Positions 7,567-15,618 of a DNA stretch of 64,000 nt are shown piece by piece (the first letter of the stretch is position 1; the number at the start of each line of letters is the position of its first letter). Source of the DNA: Salirhabdus euzebyi (GTDB lineage: Bacteria; Bacillota; Bacilli; Bacillales; Alkalibacillaceae). Position numbers and translations under genes: made by a program. The notes below the pieces were generated by a model. The model did not search any database. It saw only the letters and a list, made by a program, of their open reading frames with translations, and was not told the DNA's origin. Location of the stretch: contig NZ_JACHGH010000001.1 in assembly GCF_014207435.1 (NCBI RefSeq), positions 124,001 through 188,000 on the forward strand. The letters are read 5' to 3'.

Positions 7567-9807
7567 TTGAAAAAAGTTTGGAGAAATATTTCGGTGTTTT
7601 TCTCCTTCGTCATTCTGGTTTGGGCGGTTTCTTCTTTTACAGTAAATGCATCTGATCATGTTATTTATGTAAATCATGCAGCCGGAGGAACTGGAACAGG
7701 AGAGAGTTGGGAGAATGCTTTTACGAACCTTCAGGATGCAATAGATATTGCGGAGGATGGGGATGAAATTTGGGTTGCAGAAGGTACATATTATCCTAGT
7801 GCACCTGTTAACCCAGAAGATGATAACGAACTGTTTAAGTCATTTTTATTAAAAAGCAATATTGACATTTATGGTGGATTTGCTGGTAGTGAGATGGACA
7901 GGTCAGCGCGCAATATTTCAGCAAATGAAACCATTCTAAATGGTGTGATTAGTGCAGAATCCAATGTATTCCATGTCGTTTATGGAGAAGAAATTTCGAA
8001 TACAGTTTTAGACGGTTTTTTGATTACGGGCGGAAAAGCACTTACTAATTCAATTTATGAGAGCTATGGTGGTGGAATACATTTAAGTCATAGTGAGGGT
8101 GTTACTCTTCAGAATTTAATTATTGTAGACAATGAGGCACATTATGGTGGAGGAGTTTACTTGGAGGAAACGATGGCTGACTTCATTAACGTCACTATTA
8201 GAAGTAATAGTGTTACGAATGATGGAGGCGGAATTGCTATTAGAGAAAGTATGGCAAACTTTTTGAATTCAAGAATATTGAGTAACTCTGCTGATAATGG
8301 TGGTGGTATATTTTCTTTTTATGCGAGTCTTTCTATGAACAATTCTTTAATTTCGAATAACTATGCTGAATATGAGGGTGCAGGAATTTATGAAATTTAC
8401 TACTCCATGTTAGCAACATCGGAAGATCAAGCAATGGAAGTAGACAATCAATTTTATCCGGGTATTAACTTAAGTAATGTTACAGTCACTGATAATCAAC
8501 TTGGTGAAGAAGGAACGGTTGGAGCCGGAATAAGTGTTACTCCAATTATAGGTCAAAGTAAATATAATCTTTTCAATAGTATTGTTTGGGGAAATGGGGA
8601 TAACTCATTAGATGATAATATTTTTGTACAACTTGAGTTGTATACTGTTACACAAGAGAATCAAATACAATCAACTTTACCACTAGATCAACATGGATTT
8701 TCTACTAGTATTGTTGGTGGTATTAGTGGTTCAGATTATTATCCGTATTTTGCTCCATTTGGTATTATCGATGCTGATCCATTGTTTAATGGTAATTACC
8801 AACTACTGAACGGCTCACCAGCAATTGACCAAGGAAAGAATGAGTTCGTTATAGGTGGCTACGACTTAGCTGGTAATACTAGAATTCAAAATGGAACGGT
8901 TGATATGGGTGCATTTGAATCACAATCTCAACCAGATCCTATAACGATAGAATCTGTACAAGATGCAGTAGTGGAAGTACCATTCAGCACTACCTATGAT
9001 AATATTACACTTCCAGATAAAGTCTTGGCCACGTTGTCAAACGGGGAAACTGTGGAAATAGCTGTGGATTGGGAAAGCTTTGCTGATGAGTATGATCCAA
9101 CAGCCCTCAGTCCTTACTATAGTGATGGAATCCTTCAGTTGTCAGAAGGAATTACTAATCCTAATGAAGTCGAGCCCAACCTAGAAGTGATTATTATCGA
9201 TAATTATATTATTCAGGTGGGTGTCGAAAGAGAGGTAAGTGGTGGCGCGACATATATAATTGAGGGAACGAAAAGTATTATTAAGATGCCAAGCAATTTA
9301 AAGAGTGGTACGAGAATACTCGTTGATGCTGTAGATGTTGATTCGTTGAATAAAGGGAAATTAGTTCAAGCTGGTGATGTTTTTAAGATTACAGTGAACG
9401 AACCAATTATGGTTGCTGGAACTATGTCCGTTTCGAACGAAGAGGACTTCATTTTGACGTTAGGATATGATGAAGAAGTAGATCCAGATTCCATTCAAAT
9501 TTACTATTATAACGAGAAGACAAACAGCCTAGAGGGTAAAGGTGGAACAGTTGATAAAACTAATAAAACGATAGCTATACCTGTTACACACTTCTCTATT
9601 TATGGTGTTTTTCATGAACCTGTTGAAGAGGAACCAGTAGTGGAAGAACCTAAGGAGGAAGAGCCAAAGGTAGATAAAGGTGAGGATGGTAAGAAATTAC
9701 CAGACACTGCAACAGGCTTCTTTAATTGGCTCGCTATCGGAATTGGCTTAATTGTGTTGGGAGGTATTACCTTCCTGCTAAATAAAAGACGGGAAGCGAA
9801 AGAGTAA
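7567..9807 (+). CDS. LPDTA-anchored parallel beta-helix surface protein
   Basis: I prefer the TTG at 7567 because the SD AAAGGAG (7549-7555) is 11 bases away; the GTG at 7558 would be only 2 away. A signal peptide covers about residues 1-28. Residues about 90-430 form repeated right-handed beta-helix turns rich in GGG(I/V), of the choice-of-anchor Q/pectate-lyase-like type. An Ig-like (Big_4-type) segment lies near 460-540 and an acidic Pro/Glu stalk follows. The C-terminus is a sorting signal, LPDTA, then a membrane segment and KRREAKE. LPDTA is the signal used by class D sortases in B. subtilis (YhcS with YfkN). No sortase gene is in the window. A role in carbohydrate binding or adhesion is inference. 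Confidence 0.85.
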   Translation: MKKVWRNISVFFSFVILVWAVSSFTVNASDHVIYVNHAAGGTGTGESWENAFTNLQDAIDIAEDGDEIWVAEGTYYPSAPVNPEDDNELFKSFLLKSNIDIYGGFAGSEMDRSARNISANETILNGVISAESNVFHVVYGEEISNTVLDGFLITGGKALTNSIYESYGGGIHLSHSEGVTLQNLIIVDNEAHYGGGVYLEETMADFINVTIRSNSVTNDGGGIAIRESMANFLNSRILSNSADNGGGIFSFYASLSMNNSLISNNYAEYEGAGIYEIYYSMLATSEDQAMEVDNQFYPGINLSNVTVTDNQLGEEGTVGAGISVTPIIGQSKYNLFNSIVWGNGDNSLDDNIFVQLELYTVTQENQIQSTLPLDQHGFSTSIVGGISGSDYYPYFAPFGIIDADPLFNGNYQLLNGSPAIDQGKNEFVIGGYDLAGNTRIQNGTVDMGAFESQSQPDPITIESVQDAVVEVPFSTTYDNITLPDKVLATLSNGETVEIAVDWESFADEYDPTALSPYYSDGILQLSEGITNPNEVEPNLEVIIIDNYIIQVGVEREVSGGATYIIEGTKSIIKMPSNLKSGTRILVDAVDVDSLNKGKLVQAGDVFKITVNEPIMVAGTMSVSNEEDFILTLGYDEEVDPDSIQIYYYNEKTNSLEGKGGTVDKTNKTIAIPVTHFSIYGVFHEPVEEEPVVEEPKEEEPKVDKGEDGKKLPDTATGFFNWLAIGIGLIVLGGITFLLNKRREAKE

Positions 9808-9813
9808 GTTGGT

Positions 9814-9849
9814 AAATCGGTCACTCACTATAGGGTGACCGATTTTTTT
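9814..9849 (+). terminator. Strong terminator after the wall protein
   Basis: An 11-bp perfect stem AAATCGGTCAC / GTGACCGATTT is followed by a T run, 7 bases after the stop. Confidence 0.9.
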
Positions 9850-9883
9850 GTCAAAATTTATAGAAAATATATCCTTTTCCTTT

Positions 9884-9902
9884 TTATAACGATTGTTATA
9901 AT
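9884..9902 (+). promoter_or_regulatory. Palindromic operator overlapping the -10 of tetR
   Basis: TTATAAC-GATT-GTTATAA (9884-9901) is a perfect 7-bp inverted repeat. A consensus -10 TATAAT occupies 9897-9902, inside the right arm, only 6 bases before the ATG at 9909. TetR autorepression is the natural reading. Confidence 0.6.
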
Positions 9903-9908
9903 TAAACT

Positions 9909-10484
9909 ATGCCAAAACTTATTAATCATAAAAAATATAGAAAAGAATTGCTGCACGGGTGTTATCTTTTGTTTGCAGAAAAGGGTTACACTTCATTATC
10001 GATGCGCAAAATTGCGAAAGAGTTAGGTGTAACAACTGGAACCTTGTACCATTATTTTAACAGTAAGGAGGATATATTTAGACAGTTAACAGAACAAATT
10101 AGTCAGGAGAATATAGAGGCTTCTTCCAAAATGACTAGTCCTTCACTTACTTTTGAAGAAAGACTCGATAGCTTTTTGCATTTTATAAAGGGCTATGAAG
10201 GTCGTTGGATGCAGACAATGTTAATACTAATGGAAGTTATTCGTAGTGAGTCATTTGAAAATAAAGAGTGTTATACGAGTTACAATCGGGAAGTGGAGCG
10301 ACATATTGATTGGACAGCTAATTATCTACAAGTAGAGGATAAGGAGTCTGTACGGTATTTATTGCTTCTGCTTCAAGGAATTATTTTTCATCGTTATTTG
10401 GGTGGAAGTGCTGTTTCTATTGATAAACAGTTAGAAATCGTAAAGGGAATTTTTACTGGTTACATAAAACAAAAAAGCAGTTAA
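9909..10484 (+). CDS. TetR family transcriptional regulator
   Basis: The 191-residue product has an N-terminal TetR helix-turn-helix: CYLLFAEKGYTSLSMRKIAK and then LGVTTGTLYHYFNSKEDIF, residues about 17-60. The ligand-binding C-terminal domain is helical. The start MPKLINHKKYRKELL is like that of Bacillus relatives. No Shine-Dalgarno precedes the ATG, and a consensus -10 ends 6 bases upstream, so the transcript is probably leaderless. A palindrome over that -10 suggests autoregulation. The target genes are not evident; the next gene is a response regulator in the same direction 101 bases on. Confidence 0.9.
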   Translation: MPKLINHKKYRKELLHGCYLLFAEKGYTSLSMRKIAKELGVTTGTLYHYFNSKEDIFRQLTEQISQENIEASSKMTSPSLTFEERLDSFLHFIKGYEGRWMQTMLILMEVIRSESFENKECYTSYNREVERHIDWTANYLQVEDKESVRYLLLLLQGIIFHRYLGGSAVSIDKQLEIVKGIFTGYIKQKSS

Positions 10485-10585
10485 CTTAATGAAAGTCAGC
10501 TTGTTTCGAATTTACTACACAATAGTTTATAGAAAAATGGAGTTGTCTAGAAGTAGACAAAAAAGGATTAAGGTGAGGTAATAGG

Positions 10586-11266
10586 ATGGATACAATAAAA
10601 GTCGTTATTGTTGATGATCATCCAGGTGTCATAGAGTTGCTTCAAAACTGTATAGATTTTCATGCTGATATCGAAATAATCGGTACAGCTAGTAATGGGT
10701 TGGAGGCGACCCTTTTGGCAGAATGTAAGCCAGATATTATGCTAATGGATTGCCAAATGCCATTATTAAATGGAAAGGAAGCAACAAAACAAATTAAAAG
10801 AGCAAACCCAGAAATATCTATATTAATGATAACTGCAGAAGCAAATGGAGACGATGTTATGGAAGCAATAGCATATGGTGCAAGTGGATTTCTCCTGAAA
10901 GAGTGGGGAAGTGAAAAAATTATTCTTGCAGTAAAAGAGGCTATGCAAAATCGAGTCATTATTCCTTCTCATGCAACTGCAAGTATCTCTAAATTATTTA
11001 AGCAATCTCAATTAAATTGGGATAAGCTTTTGAATTCCCCGTCCCTGTTAGAAAAGTTTCCTATCCCGCTCACGGAACGGGAGATGGAGATTGCTTTTCT
11101 TTTATTAAAAAAATATTCGAACTCCAAAATAGCTGCAGAGCTTTATTTGTCACTTGGAACAGTAAAAAACTATCTTACTAGCTTATATAAAAAATTAGGG
11201 GTGTGCACGAGGAAAGAGGCTGTTCAATTTTTGGAAAGTTTGTTTGAGTTGAAAACGGTGGTATAG
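10586..11266 (+). CDS. Orphan NarL/FixJ-type response regulator
   Basis: The 226-residue product has a receiver domain (residues about 4-120) with the acidic pair in VDDH, phospho-acceptor Asp in IMLMDCQMPLLNG near 54, and Thr/Lys positions in LMITAEA and GFLLKEW. A LuxR-type helix-turn-helix (LTEREMEIAFLLLKKYSNSK, then GTVKNYLTSLYKKLGV) ends the protein. It binds DNA when phosphorylated. No histidine kinase is adjacent, so the partner is elsewhere. The SD AAGGTGAGG stands 8 bases before the ATG. Confidence 0.9.
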   Translation: MDTIKVVIVDDHPGVIELLQNCIDFHADIEIIGTASNGLEATLLAECKPDIMLMDCQMPLLNGKEATKQIKRANPEISILMITAEANGDDVMEAIAYGASGFLLKEWGSEKIILAVKEAMQNRVIIPSHATASISKLFKQSQLNWDKLLNSPSLLEKFPIPLTEREMEIAFLLLKKYSNSKIAAELYLSLGTVKNYLTSLYKKLGVCTRKEAVQFLESLFELKTVV

Positions 11267-11310
11267 GCTTCTTTTAGGAGCTGTACGAGAAGTAAGGAAA
11301 TGTGAGATAG

Positions 11311-11343
11311 TCCCATCTCAGAATAGAGGGTGGGATTTTTTTA
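11311..11343 (+). terminator. Terminator after the response regulator
   Basis: TCCCATCTC pairs with GAGGGTGGGA (one bulge), followed by eight T. Confidence 0.8.
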
Positions 11344-11463
11344 TTTTATAGAAGGTAATGACGATAGTTTTGTTGAATCTAATGCTGTCCATAACAAGCA
11401 CGGATGAACAGGAAAGACGTAAACGACACTGATAGACTTAAGCTTGAGAGGAGAGGTTTTCAC

Positions 11464-12324
11464 ATGGAGGGACTGCAAAGAATGCTGGAGAGCATTGAGT
11501 ATATAGAGCGTAATTTAGCTGACGATCTTTCTATAGAAGACATTGCAGGGATTGCTTGTATGTCGAAGTTTCATTTTCAACGAATGTTTAACATGCTTAC
11601 TTCGTATACCGTGAGTGAATATATTCGAAATCGACGAATTACGGTAGCTGCACAAGAACTAGTACATTCCAATTTGAAAGTGATAGATGTGGCAATTAAG
11701 TATGGATATGATAGCCCAGAAGCATTTACAAAAGCATTTCGCAGAATTCATGGTATAAGTCCCTCGGCCGCAAAGAAGAATAGTCAATCTTTGAAGGCCT
11801 ATCCAAAACTCTCTTTTCAAATTCGGATAAAGGGTGATGTAGAAATGGATTACAAGATTGTAGAAAAGGACGGTTTTACTGTAGTTGGGAAGAGTATTCG
11901 TACAACTGCTGAAGGTGGATTGAACCATATCGAAATACCTGCCTTTTGGAATGAATCTATTCAAAATGGATTTACGGAGGAGCTTGTAAAAAATGCTGGT
12001 TCACTCGGTGTGGTCGGAATTTGCATGAATTTTGATAAGGAACAACAAAATTTCTCTTACCTCATCGGAGCAGAAAAAAGTAACGAATCCTTGCCACCTG
12101 ATTGGGAAGAAAGCCAAATTCCTAGTGCTACTTGGGCTGTTTTTCCGGTCCACGGAGCAATGCCCCAGGCGATGCACAAAGTATGGGAACGAATCTTTTC
12201 CGAATGGTTCCCGTCAACGGGTTATGAGCATGCTGGTGGTCCGGAAATGGAGGTTTACGTTAGTGATACGGATCCATTCTCAGAGAATTATTATAGTGAA
12301 GTTTGGATTCCGATTAAAAAGTAG
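11464..12324 (+). CDS. AraC family regulator with GyrI-like effector domain
   Basis: I place the start at the ATG at 11464 (MEGLQRML) because GGAGAGG lies 8 bases upstream; the in-frame ATG at 11404 has no SD. The 286-residue product has an N-terminal AraC/XylS double helix-turn-helix (LSIEDIAGIACMSKFHFQRM to RRIHGISPSAAKK, residues about 20-110). A GyrI/BmrR-like small-molecule-binding domain follows from about 125 (YKIVEKDGFTVVGKSIRT to EVWIPIKK). Members respond to drugs or hydrophobic cations. The gene is monocistronic; no obvious target neighbours it. Confidence 0.9.
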   Translation: MEGLQRMLESIEYIERNLADDLSIEDIAGIACMSKFHFQRMFNMLTSYTVSEYIRNRRITVAAQELVHSNLKVIDVAIKYGYDSPEAFTKAFRRIHGISPSAAKKNSQSLKAYPKLSFQIRIKGDVEMDYKIVEKDGFTVVGKSIRTTAEGGLNHIEIPAFWNESIQNGFTEELVKNAGSLGVVGICMNFDKEQQNFSYLIGAEKSNESLPPDWEESQIPSATWAVFPVHGAMPQAMHKVWERIFSEWFPSTGYEHAGGPEMEVYVSDTDPFSENYYSEVWIPIKK

Positions 12325-12333
12325 TATTCAGTA

Positions 12334-12370
12334 AGCAGATGACAACTTAACCTTGTTCATCTGCTTTTTT
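12334..12370 (+). terminator. Terminator after the AraC/GyrI gene
   Basis: AGCAGATGA pairs with TCATCTGCT, followed by a T run. Confidence 0.85.
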
Positions 12371-12505
12371 CTATAATGAATATTTCGTTTATCCACACCT
12401 CAGTACAAGATACCAACTATATTAAATAAATTTAGAATAATTATCCATTTTCATACGGAATTATTGTTATCATAAATGTAAGACTATATTTTTGAGGTGT
12501 TAGGA

Positions 12506-13114
12506 ATGAAGAAATGGCAAATAACAGCTATTATCATTGTATTTTTTATTTTGTTTGTCCTTATATATTTTGAAGATACGAATAAAAGTTTTTTCAATCA
12601 AACACAATTAGATGAAGTAAGTAGCTGGGAGGAAGTAAAGGAGTATCAATATGAAAACACCCCTGGATTAAAGAGGGCAGAAAAGTTAGGGCTGGCCAAA
12701 ACCTTTGATTATCTTACATATGAAATACCTGGTACTGAGAAAGAAATCTCTATAGATGAGGTTTGGTATAGTGATCAACAAGTTTACTTGTTTTATAGCT
12801 ATGACATTGATGAAAGTATGATAGAAGATATGGAGTCAAATCAGGAAAGGCAATCCCAAACTGTTCAGTTTGCTCCAACTATTTCAGAAAGTAATGATGT
12901 TATAAATCATGGTATTTATACTGGGAATTGGCCTAATGATACGGGTGTTATATATGATGGAAAACTATATCAGCGTCTAATATTTAGTCCTTTTTTTGAT
13001 AACTCAGTGGAACATCATTTGGTTGAACGAATACCAGAATTCGTATTGAAAAATTTCCGCATACATATAGAAGGTGAAACGCGTGGAATTGGTGATATAA
13101 CGTATTCCTATTGA
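12506..13114 (+). CDS. Membrane-anchored protein, likely 5' half of a frameshifted gene
   Basis: The ATG at 12506 has GAGG 8 bases upstream; a GTG at 12497 is possible. The product has an N-terminal membrane anchor (WQITAIIIVFFILFVLIYF) and an outer beta-rich domain (SIDEVWYSDQQVYLFYSYDI). It stops at TGA 13112-13114. The next gene continues without an SD in the +1 frame, whose open stretch begins at 13101 (RIPIDYSVEDAIVKEIKI). The two parts together resemble the anchor-plus-two-beta-domain layout of DUF4179/DUF5643-type proteins beside sigma factors. I therefore think one extra base near 13097-13101 has split a single gene. Two real genes remain possible. Confidence 0.65.
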   Translation: MKKWQITAIIIVFFILFVLIYFEDTNKSFFNQTQLDEVSSWEEVKEYQYENTPGLKRAEKLGLAKTFDYLTYEIPGTEKEISIDEVWYSDQQVYLFYSYDIDESMIEDMESNQERQSQTVQFAPTISESNDVINHGIYTGNWPNDTGVIYDGKLYQRLIFSPFFDNSVEHHLVERIPEFVLKNFRIHIEGETRGIGDITYSY

Positions 13115-13136
13115 CTATAGTGTTGAAGATGCAATT

Positions 13137-13943
13137 GTGAAAGAAATAAAAATTAATGAATCAGTAAATTTTTTAGATGATACCATTGCTTTCGATTATA
13201 TAGAAGTTGGCACAACAGAGAACCGATTATTTTTTAGATATGAGCCAAAAAAAGATAAATTGGCAGATATGATGAATGTAACGATTAGAACAGATAAGGA
13301 AAAAGGCTGGGAAAGGGACTTTGTTATTGAGCAGGCGGAGGAAGGGACATATTTTATTACGACCCCACCTTTTCATGAATGGCCTAGTAAACTAAATATC
13401 CAATTAAATAGTGTGAGATTAGTAGGAGAAAATGACTTTTCATTTACAATTGATGCAAGTAAATATGATGAGGTAGTAAATGGCGAGGATGCGGGACATA
13501 CAGAAAAACCAGAAGAGAAGTTAGCAACTATTAAAAACACAGATGTTTATTTAGACGAGTTAGTATATGACGAATCGGGTATATATTTTATGATTCGTTA
13601 CGAGCTTCCACAAAACGAGAAAAGACCATACGTTCAGCTAGCTAGTCGAAGCCCAGAAATTTATGAAATCTACAAAGAAATTATAGAAGAAACCGATAGA
13701 GATCCACATGAAAAAGGAATGTTAGAGCGGCATTTTGGAAATCTCGTCCAAGCGGTTAATGAAAAAGGAGAAGAGGGGAGTTATGGATCCCGGGGAGGAG
13801 GACCAGGTTCTCGGTATGGACTCTTGTTAGAACGCGAATTTGTTGAAGACTCTGAAGAGATTAATGTGACTATACATAAACTATTTTATGAAGTAGTCCT
13901 TCATTGGGAGAAGACAATCGACGTTCATGAAAGCGAGCATTAA
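13137..13943 (+). CDS. Outer beta domain, likely 3' half of the gene beginning at 12506
   Basis: The first usable start is GTG 13137, but no Shine-Dalgarno precedes it and the frame is open upstream to 13101. The 268-residue product is soluble, beta-rich and acidic. It has two similar halves (NESVNFLDDTIAFDYIEVGT and NTDVYLDELVYDESGIYFM) and a Gly-rich turn (GSYGSRGGGPGSRYG). It ends 12 bases before a strong terminator. It has no signal peptide of its own, so as a separate gene it would be cytoplasmic, unlike the preceding membrane-anchored part. This again favours a frameshifted single gene. Confidence 0.6.
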   Translation: MKEIKINESVNFLDDTIAFDYIEVGTTENRLFFRYEPKKDKLADMMNVTIRTDKEKGWERDFVIEQAEEGTYFITTPPFHEWPSKLNIQLNSVRLVGENDFSFTIDASKYDEVVNGEDAGHTEKPEEKLATIKNTDVYLDELVYDESGIYFMIRYELPQNEKRPYVQLASRSPEIYEIYKEIIEETDRDPHEKGMLERHFGNLVQAVNEKGEEGSYGSRGGGPGSRYGLLLEREFVEDSEEINVTIHKLFYEVVLHWEKTIDVHESEH

Positions 13944-13955
13944 TATTCTCTTTTC

Positions 13956-13994
13956 GCTACTACCACTGCTGATTGCAGTGGTAGTAGCTTTTTT
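13956..13994 (+). terminator. Very strong terminator
   Basis: A 14-bp perfect stem GCTACTACCACTGC / GCAGTGGTAGTAGC with a 5-base loop is followed by a T run. Confidence 0.95.
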
Positions 13995-14069
13995 AAAAGG
14001 TTAAATCCTATGATGACAGGCATTCAACATTTTCAATCAAACGTTTGTTTTATAAACTGATAATTCAAA

Positions 14070-14195
14070 CTAATGATGAAAGCTACAAATCTGCGGGTGG
14101 AATTAAAAGCTAAGGTGATAAATTTCTTAGTTTGGGTGATAAAAGTCGTCGTTTGGGTGATATTTATTCATGCTAAGGTGATATAGGCTCAATTT
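14070..14195. repeat. Array A: degenerate direct repeats with 21-bp period
   Basis: The heptamer GGTGATA occurs at 14114, 14135, 14156 and 14177, exactly 21 bases apart each time. The base pairs before it alternate AA, TG, TG, AA. A degraded unit (TGATGAA, at 14074) keeps the phase two periods upstream. The array lies in the 350-base gap between the 13956 terminator and anmK. No gene is visible in 13995-14346. Confidence 0.8.
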
Positions 14196-14291
14196 AGAGT
14201 TCAGCAACTTCATCAACAGCAAGTACTGAAAAAATATTTCAGAAAATACATAAAAATATTGATATATTATTTTGTTTCTAATACAATATAG

Positions 14292-14305
14292 CTATAGCGC
14301 TTACA
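14292..14305 (-). promoter_or_regulatory. cre-like CcpA box before anmK
   Basis: The minus strand reads TGTAAGCGCTATAG, 12 of 14 matches to TGWAARCGYTWNCW. It is about 40 bases before the anmK start and may place the operon under carbon catabolite control. Confidence 0.5.
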
Positions 14306-14346
14306 TTTTTTTGAATGGTTGATTTCAGAGGAAAGGTTGTGGAGGT

Positions 14347-15513
14347 TTGCAGATTCCAAAAATGACGGTTATAGGCTTAATGTCAGGAACCTCACTAGAT
14401 GGAATGGATGTTGCTATCGTTGATTTGGAGAAAAAGAGAGAAGAAGTAGACTTCGAACTTCGATATTTTACAACGATTCCGTATGAAAAAGGATTGAAGG
14501 ACCGATTAGAGAAGGTAGTTGTACCTGACACGCAGTCGCCTGAAATTTCATCCATGAATATGCTGCTAGGAGAAGTGTTTGCAGATGGTGTTTTACATGC
14601 CATCAAAGAAGCGGGTATGAAGGCTTCCGATATTGATTTGATTAGCTCTCACGGCCAAACAGTTTTCCATGATCCTGTTTTCAAAGAAAATGACCAATAC
14701 TATAGACCGAACACGCTTCAGTTAGGTGACATTAGTGTTATTGCAGAGCGTACCGGGATTACGACCATTGGTGATTTCAGGACACGGGATATAGCTGTTG
14801 GTGGGCAAGGAGCACCATTAGTACCATTTTTAGATTACAGCCTGTTTCAATCAGAAGAAGTTGGAAGGGTTCTTGTGAATATTGGTGGAATTGCCAATAT
14901 TACAGTGATTCCCAAGGCTGCTCCTAGTGAAAAGGTAATCGCCTATGATACTGGGCCTGGCAACATGATTGTAGATTCGTTTGTCTATTGGTATACAAAT
15001 GGCGAGCAAAGCTACGACAACAATGGTCATTTTGCTAATAAAGGTAAGGTTCATCAAGAATGGTTAAACGATCTACTTAGTCACAGTTACTACGGGGAAG
15101 CTCCTCCAAAAAGTACAGGTAGAGAACTATTTGGAGTAGACTATGCGAAAAAGCTATGGGAACAAGCAGAAAAAATGAATATTTCAGAATTAGACAGAAT
15201 TGCAACGGTAACGGCATTAACTGCTCATTCCCTTGGTCTAGCGTTAGAAAATCACATACAAGAGGACCAAGTAAGCGAAATATATGTTAGTGGCGGTGGC
15301 TGGCATAACGGATTCATGATGAAAGGCCTAAAGGATTATTTACCGAAACACGTTACTTTACAATCATCTCAAGAACTCGGAATAAATAGCGATGCAAAAG
15401 AGGCTATATCCTTTGCCTTGTTTGGGTATTTAGGTTTTAACAAGCAACCGAATAACTTACCAGCAGCAACAGGTGCTGGAAAAAGTGTCATGATGGGTAA
15501 AATTGCTTGGTGA
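14347..15513 (+). CDS. anmK: Anhydro-N-acetylmuramic acid kinase
   Basis: This cytosolic kinase hydrolyses the anhydro bond of 1,6-anhydroMurNAc and phosphorylates it to MurNAc-6P, the substrate of MurQ encoded next. Visible are the N-terminal phosphate loop GLMSGTSLDGMD, DLISSHGQTVFHDP, QLGD, the GDFRTRDIAVGGQGAPLVP block, NIGGIAN, DTGPGNMIVD and the C-terminal SGGGWHNGFMM. The length of 388 residues is normal. TTG 14347 has the SD AGAGGAAAGG 10 bases upstream; ATG 14362 would give the usual MTVIGLMSGTS start but has poor SD spacing. It opens a muropeptide-salvage cluster. Confidence 0.95.
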   Translation: MQIPKMTVIGLMSGTSLDGMDVAIVDLEKKREEVDFELRYFTTIPYEKGLKDRLEKVVVPDTQSPEISSMNMLLGEVFADGVLHAIKEAGMKASDIDLISSHGQTVFHDPVFKENDQYYRPNTLQLGDISVIAERTGITTIGDFRTRDIAVGGQGAPLVPFLDYSLFQSEEVGRVLVNIGGIANITVIPKAAPSEKVIAYDTGPGNMIVDSFVYWYTNGEQSYDNNGHFANKGKVHQEWLNDLLSHSYYGEAPPKSTGRELFGVDYAKKLWEQAEKMNISELDRIATVTALTAHSLGLALENHIQEDQVSEIYVSGGGWHNGFMMKGLKDYLPKHVTLQSSQELGINSDAKEAISFALFGYLGFNKQPNNLPAATGAGKSVMMGKIAW

Positions 15514-15618
15514 TTTGTAGATAGCGTTTAGTTTTTTAATAGATAAATAGATAAAGAGAATGTTTATTATTGGTATGAGAAATAAAAGCATAGAAAATTA
15601 TTATAGGATGGTAACGCG

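Noticed and set aside
14070-14195. CRISPR array as an explanation for the 21-bp repeats
   Set aside because: The period of 21 is too short for repeat plus spacer, the units are degenerate and no cas gene is present.
14070-14195. Translated 7-residue repeats as an explanation for the 21-bp arrays
   Set aside because: The TGATAA core gives stops in one frame, no start or SD precedes the arrays and two of them follow stop codons in 3' UTRs.
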